A stretch of 64,000 nucleotides of DNA from Kineothrix sp. MB12-C1 (GCF_030863805.1 NZ_CP132957.1:1302001-1366000), one strand, 5' to 3'. Shown: positions 1-12,813, counted from the stretch's first letter. Made by a program: numbers and translations. The notes: generated by a model not told the origin, from the letters alone.

Positions 1-1127
1 AGACCCTGCTCCATAGCGATAGGATGAATCAATTCGATTGTCATCTCAATGTTATCACCAGGCATGCACATTTCTGTACCTTCCGGTAAATCACATACGC
101 CAGTTACATCAGTTGTTCTGAAATAGAACTGAGGTCTGTAGTTGTTGAAGAAAGGAGTATGACGTCCACCTTCGTCTTTTGTCAAAACGTAAACCTGAGC
201 TGTAAATTTCTTATGGCATTTTACAGAACCGGGTTTGGAGAGAACCTGACCTCTTTCGATATCTGTTCTCTGAATACCACGAAGAAGCGCACCGATGTTA
301 TCACCAGCATAAGCTTCGTCAAGCATCTTACGGAACATTTCGATACCTGTACAAACAGTTTTTCTTGTCTCTTCTTTAATACCAACAACTTCAACTTCTT
401 CGTTGATGTGAAGTGTACCACGCTCAACACGTCCTGTAGCAACTGTACCACGTCCTGTGATTGTGAATACGTCTTCGACAGGCATAAGGAAAGGCTTATC
501 TGTGTCACGTACCGGGTCCGGAACATATTCGTCAACAGATTTCATAAGCTCAAGAATCTTGTCGCCCCATTCGCTGTTAGGATCTTCTAATGCTTTCAGA
601 GCAGAACCCTGAATAACTGGTGTGTCATCGCCCGGGAATTCATACTCGGACAATAATTCTCTGATTTCCATTTCTACTAATTCAAGAAGCTCAGCGTCAT
701 CAACCATATCGCATTTGTTCATGAATACTACGATATAAGGAACGCCTACCTGACGGGAAAGTAAGATATGCTCTTTTGTCTGAGCCATAACACCGTCAGT
801 AGCAGCAACAACGAGGATAGCACCATCCATCTGAGCAGCACCTGTGATCATGTTCTTTACATAATCGGCATGGCCAGGGCAGTCAACGTGTGCGTAGTGT
901 CTTTTTTCAGATTCATACTCAACGTGAGAAGTAGAAATCGTGATACCACGTTCTCTTTCTTCCGGAGCCTTATCGATCATGTCGAATGCAACAGCCTGAC
1001 CTGTACCTAATCTTGTATTCAGTGTCTTTGTGATCGCTGCTGTTAAAGTTGTTTTACCATGGTCAACGTGACCGATGGTTCCAATATTACAATGGGGTTT
1101 GTTTCTTTCAAATTTAGCTTTAGCCAT
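1..1127 (-). CDS. tuf: Elongation factor Tu, C-terminus cut by window edge
   Basis: EF-Tu is the GTPase that delivers aminoacyl-tRNA to the ribosomal A site. The reverse-strand reading begins [20 protein letters not shown] and has the P-loop GHVDHGKT near residues 19-26. About 375 codons are inside the window; EF-Tu is normally about 397 residues, so roughly the last 20 are missing beyond base 1. The ATG at 1125-1127 is preceded by AAAGGAGG at a good distance. It is the last gene of the rpsL-rpsG-fusA-tuf group and also has its own promoter in the gap to fusA. Identification is essentially certain. Confidence 0.98.
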   Translation of the reverse strand, partial: MAKAKFERNKPHCNIGTIGHVDHGKTTLTAAITKTLNTRLGTGQAVAFDMIDKAPEERERGITISTSHVEYESEKRHYAHVDCPGHADYVKNMITGAAQMDGAILVVAATDGVMAQTKEHILLSRQVGVPYIVVFMNKCDMVDDAELLELVEMEIRELLSEYEFPGDDTPVIQGSALKALEDPNSEWGDKILELMKSVDEYVPDPVRDTDKPFLMPVEDVFTITGRGTVATGRVERGTLHINEEVEVVGIKEETRKTVCTGIEMFRKMLDEAYAGDNIGALLRGIQRTDIERGQVLSKPGSVKCHKKFTAQVYVLTKDEGGRHTPFFNNYRPQFYFRTTDVTGVCDLPEGTEMCMPGDNIEMTIELIHPIAMEQG

Positions 1128-1195
1128 TTCTAAAGTCCTCCTTTAATTTGTTATGAAGATCATTTTATATTTTTCGATTAACTCGGTTATCTTTG

Positions 1196-1224
1196 ATTAT
1201 ATTAAATAACACCGAGTTTTTCAA
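1196..1224 (-). promoter_or_regulatory. Sigma-A promoter for tuf
   Basis: On the minus strand TTGAAA (1219-1224) is separated by exactly 17 bases from TATAAT (1196-1201), about 70 bases before the tuf start codon. An 8-bp inverted repeat, AACTCGGT at 1180-1187 and ACCGAGTT at 1211-1218, brackets the -10 element. Its role is unknown. A separate tuf promoter allows EF-Tu to be made in excess of the other str-operon products. Confidence 0.75.
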
Positions 1225-1235
1225 GCACAATTTGT

Positions 1236-1251
1236 GTAACAGTTCGGTTAC
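1236..1251. repeat. Short GTAAC...GTTAC hairpin just after fusA
   Basis: GTAAC and GTTAC arms pair around a 6-base loop, 2 bases beyond the fusA stop codon. It resembles a shortened copy of the hairpins that follow nusG (17174-17200) and the HTH gene (23180-23206). No T-run follows, so it is not an obvious terminator; it may protect mRNA 3' ends or be a mobile repeat remnant. Confidence 0.4.
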
Positions 1252-1253
1252 CT

Positions 1254-3371
1254 TTATTTTGCCTTAGCTGCCAAGACTTTTTCCTGTACACTCTTCGGTA
1301 CTTGCTCATATTTCTCGAAGAACATAGAGTAGTTACCGCGTCCCTGTGTCTTGGAACGTAAGTCAGTAGCATAGCCGAACATTTCAGCAAGGGGAACATA
1401 ACCTCTTACGAGCTTACCTCCACCGATGTCATCCATACCTTCAATACGTCCACGACGAGAGTTGATATCACCAATAACATCTCCCATGTAGTCTTCAGGC
1501 ATAGTAACTTCTACCTTCATAATAGGCTCTAACAATACCGGGTTCGCTTTCTTCATAGCTTCCTTGAATGCCATGGAACCTGCAATATGGAAAGCCATTT
1601 CAGAGGAGTCAACTTCATGATAGGAACCGTCATAAACATTAGCGTGTACACCGAGTACAGGGAATCCGCCAAGGATACCGGCCTTAGAAGCTTCTTCAAT
1701 ACCCGCGCCAACAGCAGGAATGTATTCCTTCGGAATAGCACCGCCGACAACTGTAGACTCGAACTTGAAGATTTCTTCACCGTTAGGATCCATAGGAGCA
1801 AATTTAACCTTACAATGTCCGTACTGTCCACGTCCACCAGACTGTTTTGCATATTTGTAATCCTGTTCCACAGCATTTGTAAACGTCTCTTTGTAGGAAA
1901 CCTGAGGAGCACCTACATTCGCTTCTACCTTGAACTCACGAAGAAGTCTGTCTACGATGATTTCAAGATGGAGCTCTCCCATACCTGCGATAATCGTCTG
2001 TCCGGTTTCTCCATTGGTGTGTGCACGGAAGGTAGGATCTTCTTCTGCAAGTTTTGCCAAAGCTTCACCCATTTTACCCTGTCCTGCTTTCGTCTTAGGC
2101 TCGATTGCGAGCTCGATAACCGGTTCAGGGAATTCCATGGACTCAAGAATTACAGGATGCTGTTCATCACAGATAGTATCACCTGTCGTTGTTACTTTAA
2201 ATCCTACTGCTGCAGCGATATCACCGGAGTAAACTTTATCGAGTTCCGCTCTTTTATTCGCATGCATCTGCAAGATACGTCCAACGCGTTCTTTTTTATC
2301 TTTTGTCGCATTCAGTACGTAAGAACCGGAGTTCATTGTACCGGAGTAAACTCTGAAGAATGCAAGCTTACCTACAAACGGGTCAGCCATAATCTTAAAT
2401 GCGAGTGCCGAGAAAGGTTCTTCATCAGAAGAGTGTCTTTCCACTTCATTGCCATCAAGGTCCGTACCTTTAATCGCCGGAATATCTATCGGTGAAGGCA
2501 TAAACTCAAGTACGGCGTTAAGAAGCTTCTGAACACCTTTATTTCTGTAAGCAGTACCACAGCATACAGGGATTGCTGTACATTCACAGGTTCCCTTTCT
2601 GAGAGCTGCTTTTAACTGCTCATTGGAAGGTTCTTCTCCTTCCAGATACATCATTGTCAAGTCATCATCTAATTCGCAGATTTTTTCTACTAACTCTGCA
2701 CGATAGAGCTCTGCGTCATCTTTCATGTCGTCCGGAATATCTCCGACAGAAATGTCCTCGCCCTTATCATCGTTATAGATATATGCTTTCATTTCAAACA
2801 AATCAATGATTCCTTTGAAATCATCTTCTTTACCGATTGGTAATTGGATACAGATAGTGTTCTTACCAAGTCTTGTTTTGATTTGGTCTACTGCTCCGTA
2901 GAAGTTTGCACCTAAAATGTCCATCTTATTAATAAATGCCATTCTCGGTACGTTATAGGTATCAGCCTGACGCCATACGTTTTCAGATTGAGGCTCTACG
3001 CCGCCTTTTGCACAGAATACGCCGACAGCGCCATCGAGTACACGAAGCGAACGTTCAACTTCTACTGTAAAGTCAACGTGTCCTGGCGTATCGATAATGT
3101 TGATACGATGTTCCGGAGCGCCTGGTTTTGCTTTCCCGGCTTCCTGCAACGTCCAGTGACAAGTTGTAGCGGCTGATGTGATCGTAATACCTCTTTCCTG
3201 CTCCTGTTCCATCCAGTCCATGGTAGCAGTACCTTCATGAGTATCACCAAGCTTATAATTAACACCGGTATAGAATAAGATACGTTCAGTCAAAGTTGTC
3301 TTACCCGCATCAATATGAGCCATAATACCGATATTTCTGGTTCTCTCTAATGGATATTCTCTTCCAGCCAA
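1254..3371 (-). CDS. fusA: Elongation factor G
   Basis: EF-G is the GTPase that drives translocation of tRNA and mRNA on the ribosome. The protein is 705 residues, normal for the family, with the G1 motif AHIDAGKTT near residue 17, DTPGH near residue 90 and NKMD in the G domain, followed by domains II-V. The start codon is TTG (3369-3371), supported by GGAGGA seven bases upstream. It sits 14 bases after rpsG in the conserved str-operon order. Confidence 0.98.
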   Translation of the reverse strand: MAGREYPLERTRNIGIMAHIDAGKTTLTERILFYTGVNYKLGDTHEGTATMDWMEQEQERGITITSAATTCHWTLQEAGKAKPGAPEHRINIIDTPGHVDFTVEVERSLRVLDGAVGVFCAKGGVEPQSENVWRQADTYNVPRMAFINKMDILGANFYGAVDQIKTRLGKNTICIQLPIGKEDDFKGIIDLFEMKAYIYNDDKGEDISVGDIPDDMKDDAELYRAELVEKICELDDDLTMMYLEGEEPSNEQLKAALRKGTCECTAIPVCCGTAYRNKGVQKLLNAVLEFMPSPIDIPAIKGTDLDGNEVERHSSDEEPFSALAFKIMADPFVGKLAFFRVYSGTMNSGSYVLNATKDKKERVGRILQMHANKRAELDKVYSGDIAAAVGFKVTTTGDTICDEQHPVILESMEFPEPVIELAIEPKTKAGQGKMGEALAKLAEEDPTFRAHTNGETGQTIIAGMGELHLEIIVDRLLREFKVEANVGAPQVSYKETFTNAVEQDYKYAKQSGGRGQYGHCKVKFAPMDPNGEEIFKFESTVVGGAIPKEYIPAVGAGIEEASKAGILGGFPVLGVHANVYDGSYHEVDSSEMAFHIAGSMAFKEAMKKANPVLLEPIMKVEVTMPEDYMGDVIGDINSRRGRIEGMDDIGGGKLVRGYVPLAEMFGYATDLRSKTQGRGNYSMFFEKYEQVPKSVQEKVLAAKAK

Positions 3372-3385
3372 GGGTTATTCCTCCT

Positions 3386-3902
<517 letters not shown>

Positions 3903-4067
3903 TGAATTGATAATTCAACGGTACTCACCTACAAATGTGTTCGTGCGGTTTTCTATAGGCCTGAATAATAGGCATTTTTAACGCAGTGAAGCGCAATAAC
4001 ACGAATAAATCATGCTTCTTACAGAATTCCAACACAAATTAGTTCTGTTGTGGTACAAAAATCCTAA

Positions 4068-4487
4068 TTATTTACCAGCCTTAGGTCTCTTAGCTCCGTA
4101 TTTGGAACGAGCCTGTCTTCTGTTAGCGACTCCCGCAGTATCAAGTGTACCTCTGATAACATGATATCTTGTACCCGGTAAGTCCTTTACTCTACCGCCT
4201 CTTATAAGAACAACACTATGCTCCTGTAAGTTGTGGCCTTCTCCCGGAATATAGCTTGTTACTTCAATTCCGTTAGAAAGACGTACTCTGGCGATTTTTC
4301 TAAGGGCTGAGTTAGGTTTCTTAGGAGTTGCTGTCTTAACAGCTGTACAAACACCTCTTTTCTGAGGAGAAGAAGTCTCGATTGCTTTCTTATGAAGAGA
4401 GTTATAGCTCTTCTGAAGAGCAGGTGCTGTTGACTTCTTTTCTGATGTCTGACGTCCTTTTCTTACTAACTGGTTAAATGTTGGCAT
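4068..4487 (-). CDS. rpsL: Small-subunit ribosomal protein S12
   Basis: S12 lies at the decoding centre and affects translational accuracy. The protein is 139 residues, starting [12 protein letters not shown], with the conserved KKPNSALRK segment and GGRVKDLPG loop. Both key lysines of these loops, whose replacement gives streptomycin resistance in other bacteria, are present as wild type. AGGAGGTG precedes the ATG. It is the first gene of the str operon, driven by the promoter at 4596-4624. Confidence 0.98.
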   Translation of the reverse strand: MPTFNQLVRKGRQTSEKKSTAPALQKSYNSLHKKAIETSSPQKRGVCTAVKTATPKKPNSALRKIARVRLSNGIEVTSYIPGEGHNLQEHSVVLIRGGRVKDLPGTRYHVIRGTLDTAGVANRRQARSKYGAKRPKAGK

Positions 4488-4556
4488 TCTGTTTCACCTC
4501 CTGTGGTATAAACTGATAAGTTTCTTCTGTGGCAAGGCTTTCTTTCTTTTGTAAAA

Positions 4557-4619
4557 TGACAAAAAAAGAAAATGCACCTACATGCACACTTTGTTAGTAT
4601 AAGTGCTTGCAGATGCATT
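4557..4619 (-). terminator. Intrinsic terminator after rpoC
   Basis: On the minus strand a 17-position stem (arms 4571-4587 and 4603-4619) has fourteen Watson-Crick pairs, two G-U pairs and one mismatch. It is followed at once by a T-rich tract (4557-4570, TTCTTTTTTTG). This is the expected end of the rpoB-rpoC transcript. The same DNA carries the -10 and spacer of the rpsL promoter, so it does two jobs. Confidence 0.7.
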
Positions 4620-4624
4620 GTCAA
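4596..4624 (-). promoter_or_regulatory. Sigma-A promoter for rpsL-rpsG-fusA(-tuf)
   Basis: A perfect TTGACA (4619-4624), a 17-base spacer and TATACT (4596-4601) face rpsL on the minus strand. The -10 falls in the loop of the rpoC terminator hairpin. Transcripts would begin near 4589, giving a leader of about 100 bases before S12. Confidence 0.85.
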
Positions 4625-4693
4625 TATATTTTTTTTAACTTATTTTAAATTCTTTGAATTTATTCGAAGTGATCGAGTTATCGCTCTATACGC

Positions 4694-7600
4694 TTAACTT
4701 TCTATCTCCTGCAGACTGTCTTCTTCTATATATAATTCACCTAAAGACATTCCGTCATCGAACATTCCATCTTCATCAAAGGAAATGGTATCGAGCAGAT
4801 TATTATCCGTATCGAGAGACGTACTACGATATCTCTTCATACCGGTTCCTGCCGGAATCAGCTTACCGATAATAACGTTTTCTTTCAGGCCGATGAGAGG
4901 ATCGACTTTTCCTTTGATTGCCGCCTCGGTAAGAACCTTAGTCGTCTCCTGGAAAGATGCCGCCGATAAGAAAGAATTGGTAGCAAGCGCTGCTTTGGTA
5001 ATACCTAACATTACCTGCTTGCCATCCGCCGGCTCCTTGCCTTGCTCGATCAGCTTATCGTTGATATCCTCGTATTCGAGAATATCAACTAGCGTTCCCG
5101 GCAAGAAATCTGCATCTCCGTTATTTTCAATGCGAATCTTCTTAAGCATCTGACGTACAATGACTTCAATATGCTTATCACTGATATCAACACCTTGTAA
5201 ACGGTATACGCGCTGTACTTCGCGCAGCATATAATCCTGAACGGCACGAACACCCTTAATCTTCAATAAGTCATGGGGGTTAACGCTACCTTCTGTCAAC
5301 TCGTCGCCGGCTTCCAATACCGTTCCGTCAAGAATCTTAATTCTGGATCCGTAAGGAATAAGGTAAGTCTTCGTTTCCCCTGTTTCTTCATTCGTAATAA
5401 CGATTTCTCTCTTCTTCTTCGTATCTTTAATTGTCGCGATGCCGCCGAATTCCGCAATAATTGCAAGACCCTTAGGCTTTCTCGCCTCGAAAAGTTCCTC
5501 GACACGGGGAAGACCCTGAGTAATATCGTCACCCGCAACACCACCGGTATGGAAGGTACGCATCGTAAGCTGTGTACCCGGCTCACCGATAGACTGTGCC
5601 GCAATAATACCTACCGCTTCGCCTACCTGTACCGCTTCACCGGTAGCCATATTAGCACCGTAACACTTCGCACAAATACCGTTATGGGAACGACAGGTAA
5701 GAATCGTACGGATTTTCACCGCTTCTATCGGTTCTCCCTTTTCATCCACACCGATATCGAGAATTCTCGATGCACGGCTAGGTGTAATCATATGGTTTTT
5801 CTTTACAATGAAATTACCATCTCTATCTTTTACATCTTCGCAAGCATATCTGCCGTTGATTCTGTCTTTCAAGCCTTCAATCGTCTCTTTACCATCCATG
5901 AACGCCTTAACGACCATTCCCGGAATCTCTTCTTTGCCTTCGCAACAATCCACTTCGCGGATAATGAGTTCCTGTGAAACGTCAACCATACGTCTTGTAA
6001 GGTAACCGGAGTCAGCCGTACGAAGCGCCGTATCCGACAGACCTTTTCTGGCACCGTGAGCCGACATGAAATACTCCAAAACGTCCAATCCCTCACGGAA
6101 ATTCGATTTGATAGGAAGCTCGATCGTTCTACCTGTCGTATCAGCCATAAGTCCACGCATACCAGCAAGCTGTTTGATCTGCTGATTGGAACCACGGGCA
6201 CCGGAATCGGCCATCATGAAGATATTGTTATACTTATCAAGTCCTGATAACAGAACTTCTGTCAACTCTTTATCGGTCTCATTCCAAGTTTCGACAACTG
6301 CACGATATCTTTCTTCTTCCGTAATCAAACCACGTCTGTAGTTCTGGGAAATCTTATCTACCGTCCTTTGTGCCTCATTTAACATTTCCTGCTTCTGCTC
6401 CGGTACTGTCATATCGGAAACGGAAACTGTCATCGCTGCCTTCGTGGAATATTTATATCCGGTAGACTTAATTAAGTCGAGCACCTCTGCTGTCTTGGAT
6501 GCACCATGTGTATTGATAACTTTTTCAAGGATCTGCTTTAACTGCTTTTTGCCTACATGGAAGTCTATCTCCGGCTTTAAAAAGTTCTCCGCTAACGTTC
6601 TATCTACGAATCCAAGATCCTGAGGAAGGATTTCGTTAAACAGAAAGCGTCCTAAGGTGGACTCTACGTAGCCGCTTACTTCTTCACCATTTTCATTTCT
6701 CTTGGATACTTTTACATGAATTCTTGAATGTAAGGTACAGAATCCATTTTCATATGCGAGAATCGCTTCGTTTACACTCTTATAAAACTTGCCCTCTCCT
6801 GTGACACCCGCTCTCTCCTGCGTCAAGTAGTAAATACCGAGCACCATATCCTGAGAAGGAACGGCAACAGGTCCGCCATCGGAAGGTTTCAAGAGGTTGT
6901 TAGGCGAAAGCAGAAGGAAACGACATTCCGCCTGTGCTTCTACAGAAAGAGGAAGATGTACCGCCATCTGGTCACCGTCGAAGTCCGCGTTAAACGCAGT
7001 ACATACAAGAGGATGAAGCTTAATTGCCTTACCTTCTACGAGGATAGGCTCAAATGCCTGAATACCCAGTCTGTGAAGAGTAGGAGCACGGTTTAACATA
7101 ACCGGATGCTCTTTGATTACTTCTTCCAGAACGTCCCAAACCTGACCATCCAATCTTTCCACAAGTTTCTTCGCATTCTTGATGTTCTGAGAAATGCCTC
7201 TTCCCACCAATTCCTTCATAACAAAAGGCTTAAACAGCTCGATTGCCATCTCTTTCGGAAGACCGCACTGATAAATCTTAAGTTCAGGTCCTACGACGAT
7301 AACGGACCGTCCTGAGTAGTCAACACGTTTTCCGAGCAAGTTCTGACGGAAGCGTCCCGATTTACCCTTTAACATATCGGACAAGGATTTCAAAGCTCTG
7401 TTACCGGGGCCTGTTACCGGACGTCCGCGTCTGCCATTGTCAATCAGAGCATCTACCGCCTCCTGAAGCATTCTCTTCTCATTACGCACGATAATATCGG
7501 GAGCTCCGAGTTCAAGAAGTCTCTTAAGACGATTGTTTCTATTAATAATTCTTCTATATAAGTCATTTAAGTCAGAGGTTGCGAAACGTCCGCCGTCAAG

Positions 7601-8350
7601 CTGAACCATAGGACGTAAATCCGGAGGAATTACCGGAACCGCATCCATAATCATCCACTCCGGTCTGTTGCCGGACTCTCTGAACGCTTCCACTACTTCC
7701 AATCTTTTAATAATTCTTGCTCTTTTCTGTCCGGTAGATTCCTTTAAGCCAGCTTTTAACTCTGTAGCTTCTGTCTCGAGCTCAATGGCCTGAAGCAATT
7801 CTTTAATCGCCTCAGCTCCCATTCCTACACGAAATCTACTGCCCCAAGTCTCTCTCGCATCCTGATATTCCCTTTCGGACAACACTTGTTTGTATTCCAA
7901 ATCAGTGTCCCCGCTATCGATTACAATATAAGAAGCGAAATACAATACTTTTTCAAGAACTCTGGGGGATAAATCGAGGATTAAACCCATACGACTGGGA
8001 ATTCCTTTAAAATACCAGATATGGGATACCGGCGCTGCCAGTTCGATATGTCCCATGCGTTCTCTTCGCACGCTGGCTTTTGTCACTTCTACGCCACAAC
8101 GATCGCAGACAACACCCTTATATCTGATTTTCTTATATTTACCGCAGTGACATTCCCAATCTTTGCTGGGTCCGAAAATCTTCTCACAGAACAAACCTTC
8201 TTTTTCAGGTTTCAAGGTTCTATAGTTAATGGTCTCCGGCTTCGTCACTTCTCCTCTTGACCATTCTCTGATTTTATCCGGTGATGCCAAACCAATCTTA
8301 ATCGCATCAAACGTCATCGGCTGATACATTTCCTGTTTTGCTTCTGCCAT
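4694..8350 (-). CDS. rpoC: RNA polymerase beta' subunit
   Basis: Catalytic subunit of RNA polymerase. The 1218-residue protein has the N-terminal zinc site (CHCGKYK...CDRCG near residue 67-87), the absolutely conserved [12 protein letters not shown] motif whose aspartates hold the catalytic magnesium, and the trigger-loop and bridge-helix region [18 protein letters not shown]. The ATG follows AAGGAG. It is 99 bases after rpoB and is co-transcribed with it, ending at the terminator at 4557-4619. Confidence 0.99.
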   Translation of the reverse strand: MAEAKQEMYQPMTFDAIKIGLASPDKIREWSRGEVTKPETINYRTLKPEKEGLFCEKIFGPSKDWECHCGKYKKIRYKGVVCDRCGVEVTKASVRRERMGHIELAAPVSHIWYFKGIPSRMGLILDLSPRVLEKVLYFASYIVIDSGDTDLEYKQVLSEREYQDARETWGSRFRVGMGAEAIKELLQAIELETEATELKAGLKESTGQKRARIIKRLEVVEAFRESGNRPEWMIMDAVPVIPPDLRPMVQLDGGRFATSDLNDLYRRIINRNNRLKRLLELGAPDIIVRNEKRMLQEAVDALIDNGRRGRPVTGPGNRALKSLSDMLKGKSGRFRQNLLGKRVDYSGRSVIVVGPELKIYQCGLPKEMAIELFKPFVMKELVGRGISQNIKNAKKLVERLDGQVWDVLEEVIKEHPVMLNRAPTLHRLGIQAFEPILVEGKAIKLHPLVCTAFNADFDGDQMAVHLPLSVEAQAECRFLLLSPNNLLKPSDGGPVAVPSQDMVLGIYYLTQERAGVTGEGKFYKSVNEAILAYENGFCTLHSRIHVKVSKRNENGEEVSGYVESTLGRFLFNEILPQDLGFVDRTLAENFLKPEIDFHVGKKQLKQILEKVINTHGASKTAEVLDLIKSTGYKYSTKAAMTVSVSDMTVPEQKQEMLNEAQRTVDKISQNYRRGLITEEERYRAVVETWNETDKELTEVLLSGLDKYNNIFMMADSGARGSNQQIKQLAGMRGLMADTTGRTIELPIKSNFREGLDVLEYFMSAHGARKGLSDTALRTADSGYLTRRMVDVSQELIIREVDCCEGKEEIPGMVVKAFMDGKETIEGLKDRINGRYACEDVKDRDGNFIVKKNHMITPSRASRILDIGVDEKGEPIEAVKIRTILTCRSHNGICAKCYGANMATGEAVQVGEAVGIIAAQSIGEPGTQLTMRTFHTGGVAGDDITQGLPRVEELFEARKPKGLAIIAEFGGIATIKDTKKKREIVITNEETGETKTYLIPYGSRIKILDGTVLEAGDELTEGSVNPHDLLKIKGVRAVQDYMLREVQRVYRLQGVDISDKHIEVIVRQMLKKIRIENNGDADFLPGTLVDILEYEDINDKLIEQGKEPADGKQVMLGITKAALATNSFLSAASFQETTKVLTEAAIKGKVDPLIGLKENVIIGKLIPAGTGMKRYRSTSLDTDNNLLDTISFDEDGMFDDGMSLGELYIEEDSLQEIES

Positions 8351-8449
8351 TCTTGGTACTCCTTCCAGATATTATATTATTAACGGGCATTCCTCACTCG
8401 CGAGCGCTTCCTACCCATTAGTAATAATTGATGTCATTCGGCAATGAAT

Positions 8450-11400
8450 CTACTCACCAAAAGACTCTGCAAACTCCGCTTCTTCCACTTCTTCTATCTC
8501 AAGGTCTTCTTCTATCTCTTCTTCATCGGAACTTACGAGCTCTCCGCTATTTTCATCGAACTCCTGCTTCTGATATCCCATAACGCCGAAGGATTCCTTT
8601 TCATAATCGTAATTTCTGGAATCTCCTTCTATCTCATAACGGTAATCTGTGTCACCAAAGTCGATGGTCTCCATAATCTCCACTTCACTCTGATCTTCGC
8701 GAAGTACACGGACATCGAGTCCAAGGGACTGTAACTCCTTCAAAAGTACCTTGAAGGATTCCGGGATACCCGGCTCAGGAATGTTATCACCTTTAATAAT
8801 CGCTTCGTAAGTCTTTACACGTCCTACAACGTCGTCAGATTTTACAGTTAAGATTTCCTGAAGCGTATAAGAAGCACCATATGCCTCCAACGCCCATACT
8901 TCCATCTCTCCGAATCTCTGTCCACCGAACTGTGCTTTACCGCCGAGAGGCTGTTGCGTTACTAATGAGTAAGGGCCTGTGGAGCGGGCGTGAATCTTAT
9001 CATCTACCAAGTGGTGAAGCTTCAGATAATGCATGTGTCCAATTGTTACTGAACTGTCAAAATATTCTCCTGTACGTCCATCACGTAGCCTTACCTTACC
9101 ATCTCTGGAAATAGGCACGCCCTTCCAAAGAGCTCTGTGATCTCTATTTTCGGATAAATATTCCACCACTTCCGGAAGCAATTCATCGTGATATTTCTTC
9201 TCAAAATCTTCCCATTCCAGGTTAACATAGTCGTTAGCCAAGTCGAGAGTATCCATAATATCAATTTCGTTTGCCCCGTCGAATACCGGCGTAGCAACGT
9301 TGAAGCCAAGAGCCTTCGCTGCCAAAGACAAGTGAATCTCAAGTACCTGTCCGATGTTCATACGAGAAGGCACACCGAGAGGATTCAGTACGATATCGAG
9401 AGGACGCCCATTAGGCAGATAAGGCATATCTTCCACCGGAAGCACACGAGAAACGACACCCTTATTACCGTGACGTCCTGCCATCTTATCACCTACGGAA
9501 ATCTTTCTTTTCTGCGCAATATAAATGCGTACCGCCTGATTAACACCAGGGGATAACTCATCGCCATTTTCCCTTGTAAATACTTTCGCATCCACAACAA
9601 TACCATACTCGCCGTGAGGTACCTTCAATGAAGTATCCCTTACTTCTCTCGCCTTTTCACCGAAAATTGCACGAAGCAGTCTTTCTTCCGCTGTAAGCTC
9701 TGTCTCTCCCTTAGGAGTTACTTTACCGACGAGAATATCTCCGGCACGAACTTCTGCACCTATTCTAATAATTCCTCTGTCATCTAAATCTTTTAACGCA
9801 TCGTCACCCACACCCGGAACGTCTCTTGTGATTTCTTCCGGTCCTAACTTGGTATCGCGGGCTTCCGCTTCGTATTCTTCTATATGAACAGAAGTGTAAA
9901 CATCTTCCTGTACGAGTCTTTCGCTCAAAAGAACCGCATCCTCGTAATTATAGCCTTCCCATGTCATAAATCCGATCAACGGATTCTTACCAAGAGCAAG
10001 CTCACCATCTGCTGTGGACGGTCCGTCTGCAATTACCTGACCCTTTTCCACATGATTACCTTTCAATACGATAGGCTTCTGGTTATAACAGTTCGACTGG
10101 TTACTTCTTGAGAACTTCGTCAGACGATATTCATCTCTTTCCCCATCATCATAAGTCATCTTAATGAGTCTCGAAGATACATAATCAATCGTACCCGACT
10201 TCCTCGCCACCACACATACGCCGGAGTCAACTGCAGCCTTCGGTTCCATACCTGTACCTACGGCAGGAGCTTCTGTCGTCAAAAGAGGAACGGCCTGACG
10301 CTGCATGTTGGAACCCATCAGCGCACGGTTCGCATCGTCATTTTCCAAGAAAGGAATGAGTGCTGTCGCCACGGAAAATACCATCTTAGGCGATACGTCC
10401 ATATATTCGTACATTTCCTTAGGGTACTCGGATGTTTCATCTTTATAACGTCCGGATACCGTCTTCCTTACGAAATAGCCTTTTTCATCCAGCGCTTCGT
10501 TAGCCTGCGCCACATGATAGTTGTCTTCCTCATCTGCCGTCATGTAAATAACGTCTTCCGTTACGCGAGGATTCTCCACATCCGTTTTATCAATAATACG
10601 GTACGGGGATTCAATAAAACCATATTCATTAATTCTTGCATAAGTAGCAAGAGAGTTGATCAATCCAATGTTAGGACCTTCCGGTGTCTCGATCGGGCAC
10701 ATTCTGCCATAATGAGAATAGTGAACGTCACGAACCTCGAATCCGGCACGATCTCTGGATAAACCACCCGGACCTAATGCAGAAAGACGCCTCTTATGTG
10801 TAAGTTCACCGAGAGGGTTATTCTGATCCATGAACTGGGACAACTGTGAAGAACCAAAGAATTCTTTCACCGCTGCCTGTACCGGTTTAATATTAATGAG
10901 CACCTGAGGAGAAATCTCCTCTGCATCATGGGTTGTCATTCTCTCACGAACAACTCTTTCAAGCCTTGACAGACCAATTCTATATTGATTCTGTAAAAGC
11001 TCTCCCACCGCTCTGATACGTCTATTACCTAAATGGTCGATATCGTCATCGTTACCGATGCCATATTCCAAATGAATGTTATAGTTAATAGAAGCAATGA
11101 TATCTTCCTTAGTGATGTGCTTCGGCATCAATTCATGTACATTCTTCTTAATAGCATCCGCAAGAGCTTCCGGATCATCGCTGTACTCTTCCAGAATCTG
11201 CTGTAACACAGGATAGTATACGAGCTCTGGGATACCGAATTCCCTGGGATCACAATCCACGAAATTCGTAAGCTCTACCATCATATTGGAGAGAACCTTA
11301 ACATTTCTCTCTTCTGTCTGAATATATACATAAGGAACTGCTGCATTCTGAATTACATCTGCAAGTTCCGCGCTTACGCTCACTCCGGCTTCCGCTAAAA

Positions 11401-12316
11401 TCTCACCAGTCGTCACATCCACAACATCTTCTGCCAGAACGTGATGTCTGATCCTATTCTTCAATGCTAACTTCTTATTAAATTTATATCTTCCAACTTT
11501 GGCCAAATCATATCTTCTGGGGTCAAAAAACATTGCGGTAATTAAACTCTCCGCACTCTCTACGCTCAGGGGTTCACCCGGGCGTATTTTTTTGTATAAT
11601 TCTAACAGACCCTCCTGATAGTTCTCAGAAGTGTCCTTTCCAAAGCTCGCTTCAATCTTGGGTTCATCTCCAAAAAGCTCCCTGATTTCATCGTTCGTAC
11701 CAACACCTAAGGCTCTGATAAGTACAGTAATCGGTACCTTTCTCGTTCTATCTACACGTACATAAAAAACATCATTGGAATCCGTCTCATATTCCAGCCA
11801 TGCACCTCTATTAGGAATTACAGTAGAGGAGAACAATCTCTTACCGATCTTGTCATGTCCGATCGCATAATAGATTCCCGGAGAACGAACTAACTGGCTA
11901 ACGATAACACGCTCCGCTCCATTGATTACGAAGGTTCCCGTCTCAGTCATAATAGGAAGATCGCCCATGAAAATTTCATGCTCGCTGATTTCTTCTTTTT
12001 CCTTATTATAAAGGCGAACTTTAACCTTCAACGGTGCCGCATAAGTCGCATCTCTTTCCTTGCATTTCTCAATAGAATATTTAACATCATCTTCACACAA
12101 TTCGAAGCTGACGAATTCCAGACTTAGGTGCCCGCTATAATCCGCAATTGGAGATATATCATCGAAAACTTCTTTTAAGCCTTCCGTGAGAAACCAATTA
12201 TAGGAGTCCTTCTGAACCTCTATAAGATTGGGCATCTCCAAAACCTCTTTTTGCCGTGAATAACTCATACGTATGTTCTTGCCTGAAGCAATAGGACGTA
12301 TTCTGTTCTTTTCCAT
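8450..12316 (-). CDS. rpoB: RNA polymerase beta subunit
   Basis: Beta subunit of RNA polymerase, about 1288 residues. The rifampicin pocket segment ([20 protein letters not shown]) is wild-type in appearance. The [10 protein letters not shown] motif and the conserved C-terminal WALEAYGA segment are present. I chose ATG 12314-12316 ([14 protein letters not shown]) because GGGGTG sits eight bases before it. The in-frame ATG two codons earlier (12322) has the same element only two bases away. The C-terminal tail is very acidic (run of Glu after about residue 1255). It is transcribed from its own promoter at 12501-12529. Confidence 0.98.
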   Translation of the reverse strand: MEKNRIRPIASGKNIRMSYSRQKEVLEMPNLIEVQKDSYNWFLTEGLKEVFDDISPIADYSGHLSLEFVSFELCEDDVKYSIEKCKERDATYAAPLKVKVRLYNKEKEEISEHEIFMGDLPIMTETGTFVINGAERVIVSQLVRSPGIYYAIGHDKIGKRLFSSTVIPNRGAWLEYETDSNDVFYVRVDRTRKVPITVLIRALGVGTNDEIRELFGDEPKIEASFGKDTSENYQEGLLELYKKIRPGEPLSVESAESLITAMFFDPRRYDLAKVGRYKFNKKLALKNRIRHHVLAEDVVDVTTGEILAEAGVSVSAELADVIQNAAVPYVYIQTEERNVKVLSNMMVELTNFVDCDPREFGIPELVYYPVLQQILEEYSDDPEALADAIKKNVHELMPKHITKEDIIASINYNIHLEYGIGNDDDIDHLGNRRIRAVGELLQNQYRIGLSRLERVVRERMTTHDAEEISPQVLINIKPVQAAVKEFFGSSQLSQFMDQNNPLGELTHKRRLSALGPGGLSRDRAGFEVRDVHYSHYGRMCPIETPEGPNIGLINSLATYARINEYGFIESPYRIIDKTDVENPRVTEDVIYMTADEEDNYHVAQANEALDEKGYFVRKTVSGRYKDETSEYPKEMYEYMDVSPKMVFSVATALIPFLENDDANRALMGSNMQRQAVPLLTTEAPAVGTGMEPKAAVDSGVCVVARKSGTIDYVSSRLIKMTYDDGERDEYRLTKFSRSNQSNCYNQKPIVLKGNHVEKGQVIADGPSTADGELALGKNPLIGFMTWEGYNYEDAVLLSERLVQEDVYTSVHIEEYEAEARDTKLGPEEITRDVPGVGDDALKDLDDRGIIRIGAEVRAGDILVGKVTPKGETELTAEERLLRAIFGEKAREVRDTSLKVPHGEYGIVVDAKVFTRENGDELSPGVNQAVRIYIAQKRKISVGDKMAGRHGNKGVVSRVLPVEDMPYLPNGRPLDIVLNPLGVPSRMNIGQVLEIHLSLAAKALGFNVATPVFDGANEIDIMDTLDLANDYVNLEWEDFEKKYHDELLPEVVEYLSENRDHRALWKGVPISRDGKVRLRDGRTGEYFDSSVTIGHMHYLKLHHLVDDKIHARSTGPYSLVTQQPLGGKAQFGGQRFGEMEVWALEAYGASYTLQEILTVKSDDVVGRVKTYEAIIKGDNIPEPGIPESFKVLLKELQSLGLDVRVLREDQSEVEIMETIDFGDTDYRYEIEGDSRNYDYEKESFGVMGYQKQEFDENSGELVSSDEEEIEEDLEIEEVEEAEFAESFGE

Positions 12317-12404
12317 TGACATTTCACCCCGTTCTTTATGATTTTAAAACTGCTGATTGGTGATTTCCTAACTGATTCCTTAATTTTCACTTGCTTTTCC
12401 GCGT

Positions 12405-12453
12405 ATTCGTACGGTCAGCATAGTAAATGCGCAGACTTACTGAATAATTACCT
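12405..12453 (-). repeat. Dispersed hairpin repeat, copy A (rpoB leader)
   Basis: On the minus strand this reads GGTAATTATTCAGTAAGTC, then TGCGCATTTACTATGCTGAC and CGTACG. It is one of three related copies (others at 15783-15829 and 21610-21652). The core can fold as (G)GTC-T-GCGC around the loop ATTTACT. It lies inside the untranslated leader of rpoB. Confidence 0.6.
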
Positions 12454-12500
12454 TCGTTCAAATTAAAGTATCCACACCTTAACACAATAGTGCATCATCC

Positions 12501-12529
12501 ATTGTACTACACCTATTTTCTAACGTCAA
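12501..12529 (-). promoter_or_regulatory. Sigma-A promoter for rpoB-rpoC
   Basis: TTGACG (12524-12529), a 17-base spacer and TACAAT (12501-12506) on the minus strand, about 180 bases upstream of rpoB. It lies downstream of the rplL terminator, so rpoBC is a separate transcription unit from rplJL here. Confidence 0.8.
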
Positions 12530-12588
12530 GGATTTTTTTATAAACTTTTTCGCGTGCGAGTGATGCCGTTCACTGCAAATTTCATTTT

Positions 12589-12660
12589 CGCGAGCGGTGC
12601 CGTTTACGGCAACCTTCATTTCCGCGAGCTGCGCATCCTGCACGGAGTGCTTTATATATT
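12589..12660. repeat. 72-bp direct repeat, copy 1
   Basis: This 72-base segment is repeated exactly at 12715-12786, 126 bases away. A diverged partial copy precedes it at about 12552-12588. It begins CGCGAGCGGTGCCG and ends CTTTATATATT, and contains the short inverted GCCGTTTACGGC. It is more GC-rich than its surroundings. It can be read as a short open frame on the minus strand, but with no gene-like start; I regard it as intergenic repeat DNA. Confidence 0.9.
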
Positions 12661-12714
12661 GAATGAACAAGGAATTCCTAGTAAAGTAAAGAATCGGCTT
12701 GCTGATTCTTCGCG

Positions 12715-12786
12715 CGCGAGCGGTGCCGTTTACGGCAACCTTCATTTCCGCGAGCTGCGCATCCTGCACGGAGTGCTTTATATATT
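12715..12786. repeat. 72-bp direct repeat, copy 2
   Basis: Exact second copy of 12589-12660, separated from it by 54 bases that include GGAATTCC. Both copies lie between the rplL terminator and the rpoB promoter, a 569-base stretch without a gene. Confidence 0.9.
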
Positions 12787-12813
12787 AGGAATGCTGAAGG
12801 AATTCCTAATATA

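Noticed and set aside
1587..2495. 302-codon plus-strand open frame inside fusA
   Set aside because: Antisense shadow of the conserved EF-G gene; composition is unlike a protein and no start signals.
12479..12769. 96-codon minus-strand open frame with two copies of a VQDAQLAEMKVAVNGTAR-like peptide
   Set aside because: It is only the translation of the 72-bp DNA repeat, crosses the rpoB promoter, and has no ribosome binding site.
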